From Lasiodiplodia sp. COLG20 (Eukaryota; Ascomycota; Dothideomycetes; Botryosphaeriales; Botryosphaeriaceae): DNA of 64,000 nucleotides. Position 1 is the stretch's first letter. Every line of letters starts with the position of its first letter. The DNA is taken from contig VNWV01000006.1 of assembly GCA_009801085.1 (NCBI GenBank), positions 2,232,001 through 2,296,000 on the forward strand, given 5' to 3'. The notes beneath the pieces are model-generated. The model was not told where the DNA came from. It did not search any database and worked only from the letters and a program-made list of their open reading frames with translations. Positions 54,349-64,000 of the stretch are shown piece after piece. The position numbers and the translations under genes were made by a program.

Positions 54349-57300
54349 ATGGATCCGTTGTCGTCACTCGAGGTGGCAGGTGACGTCATCCAGTTTGTCG
54401 ATATTGGCATTCAGCTGGTCTCGAGATTCAAGGAGATCTACCGCTCCACAGACGGCGCACTTCAGGAAAAGGACGATCTTAGCCAGGTACGCCCTTATTC
54501 ACCCTTTACAGTTCCCACTCGCAGCCAATGGCCAGCGTGGATCTATTTTTCACTCATGTTATGGGTAGTTAAAGCTATCGTCCGGACGAAAATGTAAAAT
54601 TTTTAATTCTACATATACATCCGGACGGTCGCTTCAACTACCCACACATGCCACTTTTCTAAGAACGAGCTGAGGCATAGTTACGCCTAAGGCCTTATTA
54701 TTCTTCAAGCTAGCCGTCAGCTGCAAGAGGGGACTGTAGCCCAGATTTCGCTAACTGAAAAGCTGACCAGTTGGCGTCGCGGCTGGAAAAAATCCCAGTT
54801 CATCCAATTCAGAGCATTGATGGCTCTGATTTTGAATTAAAGTGCATTTCTGAGAGTTGCTTTGATACTTCTAACAAACTATTGGAATTTCTAGCAGGCT
54901 TGCGAAATCATACAAACTACCATCGAATGCTGAGCGCCGTACGGATGACATTCAAAAGTATAACGAAAGAGAGAGTGATCAGAGACTTGGACAGCAAACT
55001 TCAGCGACATCAACAACAACTGAACACGAGGCTATTGGCGCTCCTCCAGTAATTGATTGTGGTTCACCTTCCAAGAATGCAGTAGCTTACCCACTTTATA
55101 GCGGCTCCAATGGTCTTTTAACGGCACAGATTACTGAAATTATCGACGCAAACCAAACTTTTCGGCTGGAGTCGACAGCATCACTTGACAAACTAATTTA
55201 TGCACTCGACAAATTCCAAAATCTGTGTCAGAATGTCATTTGGCTGCCGGATATCGGACAACAGATTGGTGCACTCATTGAAGAATCGAAGTTGGCGGGC
55301 AAGAGGCGACGCATTATGAAAAGTCTGTGGTACGACATCATGTACGAGCGCTTCGAGGATGTCGATAAGGCATACGAGAACACTTTCCAGTGGGTGCTCG
55401 ACGATTCGGCCTTTGGATTTTCTGAATGGCTGAAATCCCCGTCTGCACCCACTTACTGGATCACCGGCAAGCCTGGCAGCGGAAAATCGACGTTGATGAA
55501 ATATATCCATCAACATCCTCGGACTCAAAAACTCCTTCGAGAATGGGCTGACACTCGCCCTTTGATCATCGCTAACCACTTCTTCTGGGTGTCCGGGGAC
55601 CAGTTGCAACGACATCAGATTGGGTTACTGCGGTCACTGTTATACCAAATTCTTCGCGAGTGTCCGCAGTTAATTGAGAGCGTCTGCGAGATGCGCTGGA
55701 ACGACGACGAGCTGGTCTGGGACGAGCCGTGGGATCTTCGAACTTTATCCTCTTGCTTCGAGCGCCTGGCAAGCCATGAGGCCTTGGATGCAAAAATTTG
55801 CCTTTTCATTGACGGACTAGACGAGTATGATGGAGATCATCGAGAGCTGGTCCGGCTGCTGAGTGATCTGACGAGATCATCAAAATCGCAACTTTTCAAG
55901 CTGTGTGTATCCAGTCGGCCTTGGGACGTGTTCGAAGCTGAATATGGGGGACTCTTGCACAAGCTCAAAATGCACGAGCTCACCTCAAACGACATACGTT
56001 CGTATGTCCAGTGCAACCTACATGAGGATCCATACCTTAGCGAGATCTTTACCGCGCAACATGACCAAAGTTCTCAGCTGATCCGCACGATCACCGAAAA
56101 GGCTCAAGGTGTATTTCTTTGGGTCCATTACGTTGTCCGTTTGGTACTTAAGACGGCCGTGGATTGTCCTACCATGTCGGATCTCATGAGAATGGTGGAT
56201 GGCTATCCCGCTGATCTGGACCCGCTCTTTGAAATGATTTTAGCAGCCATACCAAAGGTTGACCGTCGGGACACTGCTGTAATGATCAATATCTGCTTGG
56301 AGAGCGTATCTCGTCCTTCTTTAGTCCTTCTAAGGTTTGCGGAAAGGGGAATAGAGAACGAGAACTATGCTCTACAGAAAGAGGTAAGCGACCTCACCAA
56401 AGACGATCTGAACGACATGCAGAAGTTTGAGCAACGGCTCAAGGGAAGATGCATGGACCTTATCGAGGTTCGTCCCAGCGGATCAGGCCTACACCCTGAC
56501 ATCCCACCGGTGATATTCTCTCAGGTCGCCTTCTTCCATCGAAGTGTCAGGGACTTCCTGCACATGAAGAATACATGGATCAAGGATTGGGCAGGTGAAA
56601 CGTTCGACGTTCATCTAGCCATGTGCAGGGCGATCCTTGCTTTCTTCAAGATTCTACCATCACCAGTATTCGCATGGAATGTGGATAACTATCTAATTGC
56701 CAGGAACCTATACCAATTCTTCACTTCCGCACACATCCTCGAAACGCAGCGAGGTCTGGCTATTGGACCCTTGCTTGAAGAACTTGACGACGTCTTAACG
56801 AATAGGATTACTACAATTGAGGTAAATTACCGAACAACCAAAAATTAAGCAACTGGCGATCTGATAGAGTGTCTACAGAATTTCCATTGGAGTAGTCTCA
56901 TCCATAAAGTGTTCGCTCAGTCAAGTCGCCATCAGTCGGCTCGGCCCACTTTCGACACAAATCTCTTACACGTTGCAGTACAGACGGGCCTAGTGCTATA
57001 TGTAAGAGATAAAATCACACCGAACCCTCCAATAGGGAGTGAACGAATTCTACAATATGCGCTGATAGCGGACCCTCCGTTGGTTGGATTTTCTACTCTC
57101 AATCTGGAGGTTATCCGTCACCTGCTCGAATGTGGCACAGACCCAAATGACAATTACAGTGGCCAGCCGGTATGGTGCGAGTTTCTACACCGATGCCTCA
57201 AAAAGGAGGTGAGTATTTGGACAATCAAAGCATTTTGTGATTCACACAGCTGACAATCAACAGAAATTGGTTCATCAATGCCTGGATTCTACCTCGATCG

Positions 57301-57731
57301 AGACAATCGAATTACTCTTGCAATATGGCGCCAATATAGACGCTTTTTGCGATAAGCGCTCCTCAGACGAGCGTGGACAGGTTACCGAAACACAGGGTCC
57401 TCTAATGACCGTTGGAGAGATCCTGAGAAGAGAGCACCCTGGCAAGAGTCGTCTTCTCACTCTCCTGGCTGAAGCACGTGAAAGGCGATCGAGGTGGCAG
57501 CTTCACACTGGAATACTGGAATTGCAAGATACGAGTACAACTTTGCGAACCTTGGATCTGCAAAGAACATCTGTGAAAGTACAAAGCGATGCATTACGCA
57601 GTGACTATGTAAAGGCAACAAGGAGAATTGTGGAGACCCAAACCGTGGAGACCCAAGGCGAAAAGCCAGAACCGGAGAAACGAAAACGGGGGTGGAGGCT
57701 CTGGGCATTTTTGAACCGGGTTTTTGCTTAG
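54349..57731 (+). CDS. NACHT-domain NLR receptor, intact
   Basis: Exons 54349-54486, 54771-55048, 55102-56821, 56879-57208 and 57264-57731 encode 977 aa. The N-terminus MDPLSSLEVAGDVIQFVDIG..SRFKEIY is the helical fungal NLR N-terminal domain often placed before NACHT (SesA-like). Walker A GKPGSGKST is at 261-269 and Walker B LFIDGLDEYD at 373-382, with VSSRPW as sensor and VFLWVHYVVRLVL as the following helix. HRSVRDFL marks the end of the helical region. Exons 4-5 hold weak ankyrin-like repeats (LLHVAVQTG, IRHLLECGTDPND, IELLLQYGANIDAF) and a basic tail. Intron 1 is 284 nt because a MITE sits inside it; other introns are 53-57 nt. Part of a HET-NLR-ankyrin cluster. Confidence 0.9.
54520..54725. 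mobile_element. MITE copy inside intron 1 of the NLR gene
   Basis: Left end GCAGCCAATGGCCAGCG and right end CTAGCCGTCAGCTGC are inverted. Inner arms ATGGGTAGTTAAAGC (54561-54575) and GCTTCAACTACCCA (54631-54644) match, with GTCCGGACG (54580-54588) and CATCCGGACGG. It lies wholly between the proposed splice sites 54487 and 54770. Confidence 0.75.
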
Positions 57732-58510
57732 GTTGCACATTAATTTGAGTACAAACTGGACTTATTGGGCGGGATAAATTGGCCTTGCGGATGAACTTAT
57801 GAGTGACTAGAAACTTGGCTACTTATATGTGACTGAACCTCTTACTATACGTGGATTTAAATGCGTACAGATTTAAAACGAGAAGCTTTCTCTGTTGTTG
57901 TTACGTTTAATGTACACGCGGACAGCTGAGGAAAAAGGTGAACTCGTTTCCTCAAATAATAAAGCAATACATCCAGCCTGCACCCGGCCGTATACAATGG
58001 TATGTACTCATATGTAAGCTCTTGTGAATTGAATTCGGCAAGGCAGAATCATTACGCGAAAGCACATTAGTACTACCTTTATTAATTGTCATTCTGTACG
58101 ATCAAATTTCGCAATCTGCTCCCGGCCCCAATTTTAAGCTGTGGAATTGCCTTGACAGCCAAGGATGCAATGCGGAATCTTATCAAACAATGTTCGCTTT
58201 CTGTTGCCTATTGAGGGTTAGAGACATGTCTTCTATCGACACCTGCGCCAATAGACCGTTGAAATACATATGTACCCGTTGAGATCGTCTTCGTAAAGAA
58301 TTATCTTCCCACCAGTAGTATGAAAGCACGTCAGTGTAGACCCACTCGTACTGTGGGGGCGCAAAGCATTTCCTTTGCTGGGTTTTCTGCCAATTCGGTT
58401 TGAAGAGCCGCGCTTCCGACTATCACGCTTCATAGATTTGCCATTTGTTCCCCTCTGGATGATTCCTTACGTATCTGTCTGATTTCAACGTTCCCAACTT
58501 TTGCAGCATC
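57732..58510. other. intergenic, no gene seen
   Basis: 780 bp between the tandem NLR and ankyrin-membrane genes. Short frames only. It includes the promoter of the downstream gene. Confidence 0.4.
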
Positions 58511-61324
58511 ATGAGTAATTGGTGGGATGGATTTTCTAACAATCTGGCGACTGACCTTGCCCCGCTGGTTTCACTTTTTGGGGAGCAACCTACCAAACAA
58601 TACCTCAGCGAGTGTGTGACACTACTTGACATCATCATCTTCTCAATCGCTCCGCTGGGGATTATTACAACAATTGTTTCCACAATCCGCGTGTGCGGAA
58701 ATCCATCTCTTAGGGCATTGATTGGACGAGCGAACGAAGGCGCAAGAAACGCTGAGGTTGAGTTATGCTCGTCAACAAGTCGCGAAGTATGCGAGCTATA
58801 CAACAACGGCGGCATCGCACGGGTCTTCGGTCGGCCCTCGCTTCTGGAGATCGTCTTCGACACCGAGTCGACCTTGGATGATTTTTTCAACCCGAGAAGG
58901 AACAAGGAAGCGGCCGGAATCTACTCTTTCAAGGGATACATGCACAAGTTCAAGACAGAGCAGGAATGGCACGAGGTGAAGAAAAAGAAGACAGACGAGG
59001 ACGAGACGGGCCGACACGGAGCAGTGGATGGAACCCGATCCCCCCAGGAATTCGCCCCGAGTCCCAATCTCTCTCTCAACGTTGGTATCAAATCGCGCAG
59101 TCAGGGCTGGTTCTACGCCGCCATTGTCCTTGGAAGCGTTTTTCAATCTGCCGTATTGGCCTGGGCAGGCCTCTCGAGGCCCGTGCTCAGCCTTGGGAAA
59201 TCAAAAGTGGAGGACGCCTACGCAGCGCCTATGACCGTGATTGGAACGGTCCTTTTGTCATTCGGAGTCGGGCTATCTGCTTGCTTGATTAAGAGGAGCA
59301 CAGACAAACGTGTCTTCCGGAGGACCCCACGGACTGAGACCAATTACCGGTCCAAGGTATTTTGGATTCAGCCCGGGTCTCAGTATGTTGGTGATCAAGC
59401 ATTTGATTCCTTCATATACACGCATGATAGGGGAACCTTTCACCAATACACAACCTCATGGCGATCAAAACAGTCGGCCCCCATATCCCACGTCTTTTTA
59501 GGTCTTTTCCTAACGCTTGTGGGGTACGTAACTCAATTTATTGGCCTCAGAGCATGTCATTCCTCTGTGCCTGTTGCCCAACTGGGTTTGACCGTACTTA
59601 TGAGCTTGATTCGAGCTCTGCTTCGCACCGAAAGAATGGCCGAAGACGACAACCTACTTCGCAAGGGCTCGAGCGGCTTGGATACACATCAGGGACACGA
59701 ACTTAGCTGGCTCGCATCGTACCTCGTAGCCGATGGCGAATGCAAGCAATGGCACATTTCCAATCAGGGAGGGACACGGTTAAATCGCCTGGGGGAGTTT
59801 AGTCCCAAAGAAAGAACAATTCCGGAATGCTTGAAGGAACCTGTTCTCCAAGTCGACCAGCATACGTCTGGCCTTAGGTTACCTGCGGAGGACCCGGAAA
59901 TTGAATCACAATTCCGCCAATGGCTCCAGAACCCTTCCAGAGTCGACCAGGTGACCGAATTGCCCGAGCTAGCCCGCGCAGTCCTCTACCGGGCGCGCCT
60001 TGCGCAACTGACTCGCTCATGGCGGGATGAACACGTTGCTGGCCGGCGTATGGCTCGGAACCTCGCACAAGCCATTGAATCTACAACAGAAATCCTTTTC
60101 ACTGCGGACTTCGAGCTCGAGAAACAATGGAACGAGGCATCCACCATCTCCTGGGCCGTCCCTTGCGTCTATGGATTTCCATCACAATTCAATCTGACTC
60201 TGCAACGAAAGATGGGCTTGAATGGCTACACCAAAGGATGGCAGATTGATCGGCCTAGCCTTGAAGCTATTGTGAGCTTGTGGATTTGGAATCTCGGATT
60301 GGAAAATGCCCACAAGCAAGATGACCATGAAGATGATGAGGAGGCCTGCAATCCAGGAAAACCATTTCGACGTCTCTTCCTGCCTAAAAGAAACAGCCTA
60401 AACCTTATGGAGTACTTGGGCACGGGGGTAACGCCCATCAGAGGGAAACTACTGAGGCAAAGAGAAGCCACCCAAAGCCAGATCTCACCATCCACGTCCC
60501 GTGATCTAGCAGTAGACGGAGCCAATTGGCGTCGGCTGTTTGGGATTTCCAATTGCGGCGTCGTGTCCCTGCATGAAAAGCCAGCTTTCTGCGAACTTCC
60601 AACTTCTTCCAGTCCTGCGATGCTTTGTGTCCAAGAGATCTACTCGTTCTTCTTTTTGGCAATGGCGAATATCGTCAAAGGTATTGGTGGACGGACGCTA
60701 GTTGCCAAACACGTCAAAGAGTTCCGCATAACCAACACGAACCTCTCTCAAATTCAGGAAACGTTTGAGAGGAGTGGTCTTGGCAGCCGCGAAGATTGCT
60801 TGCAGTGTATCCTTCCACCATTGATATCTCAACAGAAACTTTCACGGACTATCGAGGACGCATTGCGCTATGCGATAAAGGCGGGTGACGATGAATCCGC
60901 CAACCAGCTCCTGGATACCGAGGGCATTGACATAGACTCCAAAGATGACAAGGGTCGCACAGCCCTGTGGTATGCAGCAAGTCGCGGCAGGCAAGGTATT
61001 CTTGAACAATTGTTGGATACCGGAAAAGTGGATTACAACGTGAAGGCCACGAAGCATGAACGATCGCCGATATACGAAGCGGCAGAGCGCGGCCACACAA
61101 AGGCCGTGGAAAGATTGCTCAAGGAGCCAAACATTATTCCTGATGCTCAAGACAAATACATGGAAACCGGTTTGTTTTGGGCGAGGCGCCATGGCCATAG
61201 AGATGTTGAAAGGCTACTTGTTGAGTACCACAAGGCTATAGGAAAGCCCCCAACAGAAAGGGGTAGATTTCCCGAATGTGACTGGGACTATGAGCCCTAT
61301 GCGGAGCCGAGACGCGGTCGGTAA
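58511..61324 (+). CDS. membrane protein with C-terminal ankyrin repeats
   Basis: 937 aa, single exon. Hydrophobic segments lie at about 38-58 (LLDIIIFSIAPLGIITTIV), 204-225 (GWFYAAIVLGSVFQSAVLAW), 240-262 (TVIGTVLLSFGVGLSACLI) and 330-350 (FLGLFLTLVGYVTQFIGL). WIQPGSQYVGDQAFDSF precedes a long soluble region of unknown fold. From about residue 780 ankyrin repeats appear: DALRYAIKAGDDESANQLLD, GRTALWYAASRGRQGILEQLL, SPIYEAAERGHTKAVERLL, TGLFWARRHGHRDVERLL. I know of similar hypothetical fungal proteins but no function. A membrane protein with ankyrin repeats beside an NLR could be a partner or target in signalling (inference). Confidence 0.8.
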   Translation: MSNWWDGFSNNLATDLAPLVSLFGEQPTKQYLSECVTLLDIIIFSIAPLGIITTIVSTIRVCGNPSLRALIGRANEGARNAEVELCSSTSREVCELYNNGGIARVFGRPSLLEIVFDTESTLDDFFNPRRNKEAAGIYSFKGYMHKFKTEQEWHEVKKKKTDEDETGRHGAVDGTRSPQEFAPSPNLSLNVGIKSRSQGWFYAAIVLGSVFQSAVLAWAGLSRPVLSLGKSKVEDAYAAPMTVIGTVLLSFGVGLSACLIKRSTDKRVFRRTPRTETNYRSKVFWIQPGSQYVGDQAFDSFIYTHDRGTFHQYTTSWRSKQSAPISHVFLGLFLTLVGYVTQFIGLRACHSSVPVAQLGLTVLMSLIRALLRTERMAEDDNLLRKGSSGLDTHQGHELSWLASYLVADGECKQWHISNQGGTRLNRLGEFSPKERTIPECLKEPVLQVDQHTSGLRLPAEDPEIESQFRQWLQNPSRVDQVTELPELARAVLYRARLAQLTRSWRDEHVAGRRMARNLAQAIESTTEILFTADFELEKQWNEASTISWAVPCVYGFPSQFNLTLQRKMGLNGYTKGWQIDRPSLEAIVSLWIWNLGLENAHKQDDHEDDEEACNPGKPFRRLFLPKRNSLNLMEYLGTGVTPIRGKLLRQREATQSQISPSTSRDLAVDGANWRRLFGISNCGVVSLHEKPAFCELPTSSSPAMLCVQEIYSFFFLAMANIVKGIGGRTLVAKHVKEFRITNTNLSQIQETFERSGLGSREDCLQCILPPLISQQKLSRTIEDALRYAIKAGDDESANQLLDTEGIDIDSKDDKGRTALWYAASRGRQGILEQLLDTGKVDYNVKATKHERSPIYEAAERGHTKAVERLLKEPNIIPDAQDKYMETGLFWARRHGHRDVERLLVEYHKAIGKPPTERGRFPECDWDYEPYAEPRRGR

Positions 61325-61511
61325 AAGGGAACTCAACCTGCTGTGGCAGCTTGTATATTTAGTAGCGGATGACAATTGAGCAGTAGTCAAACTTCTAAGA
61401 TATGCCATTTCAGCGTAAAGTGAAACGAAAGGTTCAATTTGGTTTCGGTTTTCAAGCGTTGAGAGACCTAAACGAAAGGCTGCAGGCAAAGCATGGTTAC
61501 ATACAACGCCG

Positions 61512-64000
61512 TTACGAAAGACAAATGAAAGGATGTTCGGCACCAGCAGGCCATGATAAAACTTCTCCTTCAAAGTCCCGTCGAAGTCTGCTGAGACGAC
61601 ATGCATGATCCAGAGTGCTCTCTCCACCAAACCTCCCAAACTGTCGAGTAAGAGGGATTCTGAAGGCCTGCAGCCCCGCCCGATAGCCCGTTACTGCCTG
61701 GCTCGACTTTTCTGATGCATGCGAGATCTTGGGTTGCTCAGTGAACCGATCGACTAAGAGCCAGCGCTGGATCTGAGGGAAGTATTCGGCAGATTTGACA
61801 GCGCTGATGGTTCTCTGTCCGTCAAAGTACGTCATTTCTGCGCCGCGGCGGACAAGAGTCGCAACGGCAGCGAGATGTCCGCTCTTACAGGCTGCGGTCA
61901 GTGGAGGTCCAAACGTGGAGCCATCTACGTTGACGTCTGCTCCGAAGTCGATGAGTAAATCGATGATTTGTTTCTGTCCTTCCACGGCGGCGCGACACAA
62001 TGGTGAGTATATGTCTACGCTCCTCTTGGTACTGATAGTTCTTCGTGCTGCACTGTCTGAGGGAATCCGCCTCATCAACTTTTTGAAGATCGAGAGCTTA
62101 GTGTCGGTGAGGAGGCTCCAGGATGCGAGTTGCCAAATATGATTTGTATATACCCCCATTGCCAATTCAGAGTTCAGGATCAAGGATGGAAAGCCGGCCG
62201 TAGAATCCCATGCATCGACCGTAATGAACTGCCCGAGGGGGTCAGGAGTTGGCCGGTAGCCCTTATGCAGAAGATAGGCCAGGACTTCACTACTCGATGA
62301 TCTTAGAGCGGCATCGAGAAAACTATCCTTTGTAATGCTTCCCCCACGAATATTAGGCCCGTGTTGCTCAAGTGCAATGAACGCCTCGAGCTGGCCAGCG
62401 TAAACAGCCTCCAATGCTGGTGTGTAGTCAAATGCGTCGGAAGAACACGGGTTAGCACCACAGGCCAATAGATTCTTAAGGACTGCGATTGAACCCTTGT
62501 TTGCTGCCTTGTGGAGGGGTGTTTCCAGTTGCCGGTCTCTGCTACCGATATTGGCTCCGAGTCGGATGAGGATACGGGCCGCCTCCTCGTTCCCAACAAT
62601 AGCAGCAACATGCAGGGGAGAGCAGCCATCCAAATCATCTTCAGGATCAGCATTGAAGATCCAATGAGGCCCACGATCCTTGCTGGTGTTGACCGGAAGG
62701 TTCAGAATCGATGACACTGGGCTGTTGACGCTGGGATACTGGGTCTTGGGACAGTCTGACTGCTTCGCAAAAGATCTATCATCCACACCCAGATAATGCT
62801 CAAGTAAGAGCTGGAGTCCTGGATTGTTCTTTCGTGCGACTGCAAAATGGAGCGGATGGATGGCGTGACCGAGGTGCAAGTCTCCGGGGATACTTTTGGA
62901 GAGGATGGTGCGTAGTGCTCCCATAAGTGAGTCGTCTCGGAGGGCAAGATGCACGGCAGAGGCTCCAGGGTAAGCCGAATCGCCGCAAGTCTCGCCACCG
63001 AAGTCCATGCCTTTTTCAATGAATAGATCAACCAGGTCTGGATTCTTGGCCTCCAATGCCTCAAGTAATGGAGAGCAACCGCAGCAGCCGTGGTGGCCGT
63101 AGCTCATCGAGATGCCACAATCGAGAAGCTGGATGACAGTGCCCCTGTCCCCTGCAAATATTGCATCTGACAGAGCTGTGAAAGCTCCCGAGACATACGC
63201 GCGTTGATCTGAGCTACAAGTTAGTATTCAGAACTGTATTTGCATCTGAGCAGTCCAGAATACGGGGCAGGGTAGTGCATATCTGCGTTACATACCTATT
63301 TCAGTGGTTCTGTTTTCCCGTAGAATTTTAGCAACTTCAGTATGATTATGCATAAGAGCCAATAGCTCTGGTAAACATCCGGAACTGTCGGAGAAATGCT
63401 TGCATCCACACTTGATCAGCTCCCGGATGATACCCTCAAAGCCATATTCTGCCGTATAGTGGAGAGGACTGCGTCCCTCTTTGTCCTGAGCATCCGTATC
63501 GGCTCCATTAGAAATCAGGAGTTTGACCATCGAGAGATGCCCATATATGCAAGCATAATGCAAGGGCGTTTTTCCAGAATGGTCTCGTGCATCGACTTCC
63601 GTATCCTTTGACAAAAGATGCTGGCTTGATTCGACATTGTTGGCGATTGACGAAAGGTGCAAAGGTGTATGACCTTTGGCGTTACGGCTGTTCAGGTTGA
63701 TTTGGTCGGCCTGAGATAGAACATCTTTGAGGACTTCAACACTACATGAGACCGCATGAGCGAAGGTACAGCCAGGGAAGATGTGCGTTGATTCGTTTGA
63801 CGTTTCCAAATAGAGGTCAATGGGGGTGAAGTTCTCAACATTAAATGGTCTTAAAGCCTTCAACAAATCTGGACTTTTGCTCAAGGCGGCATAGTGTAAC
63901 GCATTCCGGCCCGAAGAATCTGTTTTCTTCTCATCCGCACCGTGATTGAGTAGAACTTGGACGTGTTTGGTTTTCCCCATTCGTGCAGCAAGGATCAGAG
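61512..64000 (-). CDS. ankyrin-repeat protein, 5' end beyond the window
   Basis: Exon >64000-63296, an 87-nt intron (63295-63209, CTAAC branch site), and exon 63208-61512. The frame is open up to the right edge (LILAARMGKTKHVQVLLNHGAD), so the start lies outside. Twelve or more ankyrin repeats can be read, for example GRNALHYAALSKSPDLLKAL, GHTPLHLSSIANNVESSQHLL, GKTPLHYACIYGHLSMVKLL, GCSPLHVAAIVGNEEAARIL, ETPLHKAANKGSIAVLKNLL and SPLCRAAVEGQKQIIDLL. There is no other domain in the visible ~800 residues. An N-terminal effector or NACHT domain may exist upstream, which would make it another NLR. It is convergent with the ankyrin-membrane gene (187 bp between stops). Confidence 0.85.

Overview
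The window comes from a filamentous ascomycete (Pezizomycotina). Genes carry short GT-AG introns of about 46-90 nt with CTRAC-type branch sites, and the families present (HET-domain proteins, NACHT receptors with ankyrin repeats, PNP-type N-termini, fungal P450s, DUF4246-like and BBE oxidases) are typical of that group. I cannot name a species. Exon structures below were worked out by hand from reading frames and splice signals and have no transcript support.

Layout. 1-3.1 kb: a PNP-NACHT-ankyrin receptor (minus strand, runs off the left edge). 3.7-5.4 kb: a HET protein with a frame change. 7.5-8.7 kb: a fatty-acid-hydroxylase/SDR fusion. 9.1-9.8 kb: a small secreted protein. 9.9-13.4 kb: mostly empty, with degenerate repeats. 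13.4-15.4 kb: a second HET protein. 16.8-18.7 kb: two convergent nucleotidyltransferase-fold genes. 21.3-30.4 kb: a metabolic stretch (glycine-rich membrane protein, SurE-like phosphatase, sugar transporter, DUF4246-like protein, cytochrome P450). 31.1-35.7 kb: a decayed HET gene beside a NACHT-ankyrin receptor full of stops. 37.3-40.4 kb: a lipase of the SesB type found as an NLR effector domain, then an uncharacterised membrane protein with a premature stop. 40.9-50.4 kb: nitroreductase, membrane protein, hAT-like element, BBE-type FAD oxidase and a damaged epoxide hydrolase. 51.5-64 kb: a HET gene head-to-head with an intact NACHT receptor, followed by two ankyrin proteins.

Functional reading. 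HET domains, NACHT receptors and SesB-like lipases are the known parts of fungal non-self recognition and regulated cell death. The window holds three HET genes (one with a frame problem) plus one HET pseudogene, two NACHT receptors that look intact plus one pseudogene, and one lipase. This is the profile of a fast-evolving incompatibility or immune island. Decay is visible: at least four of the receptor's stops replace expected Trp codons and another looks like a former Gln codon, mostly of the C-to-T/G-to-A type expected from RIP. There are also four copies of a short TA-flanked inverted-repeat element (one inside an intron of the intact receptor) and a 545-bp hAT-like element with perfect 12-bp ends and an exact 8-bp target duplication.
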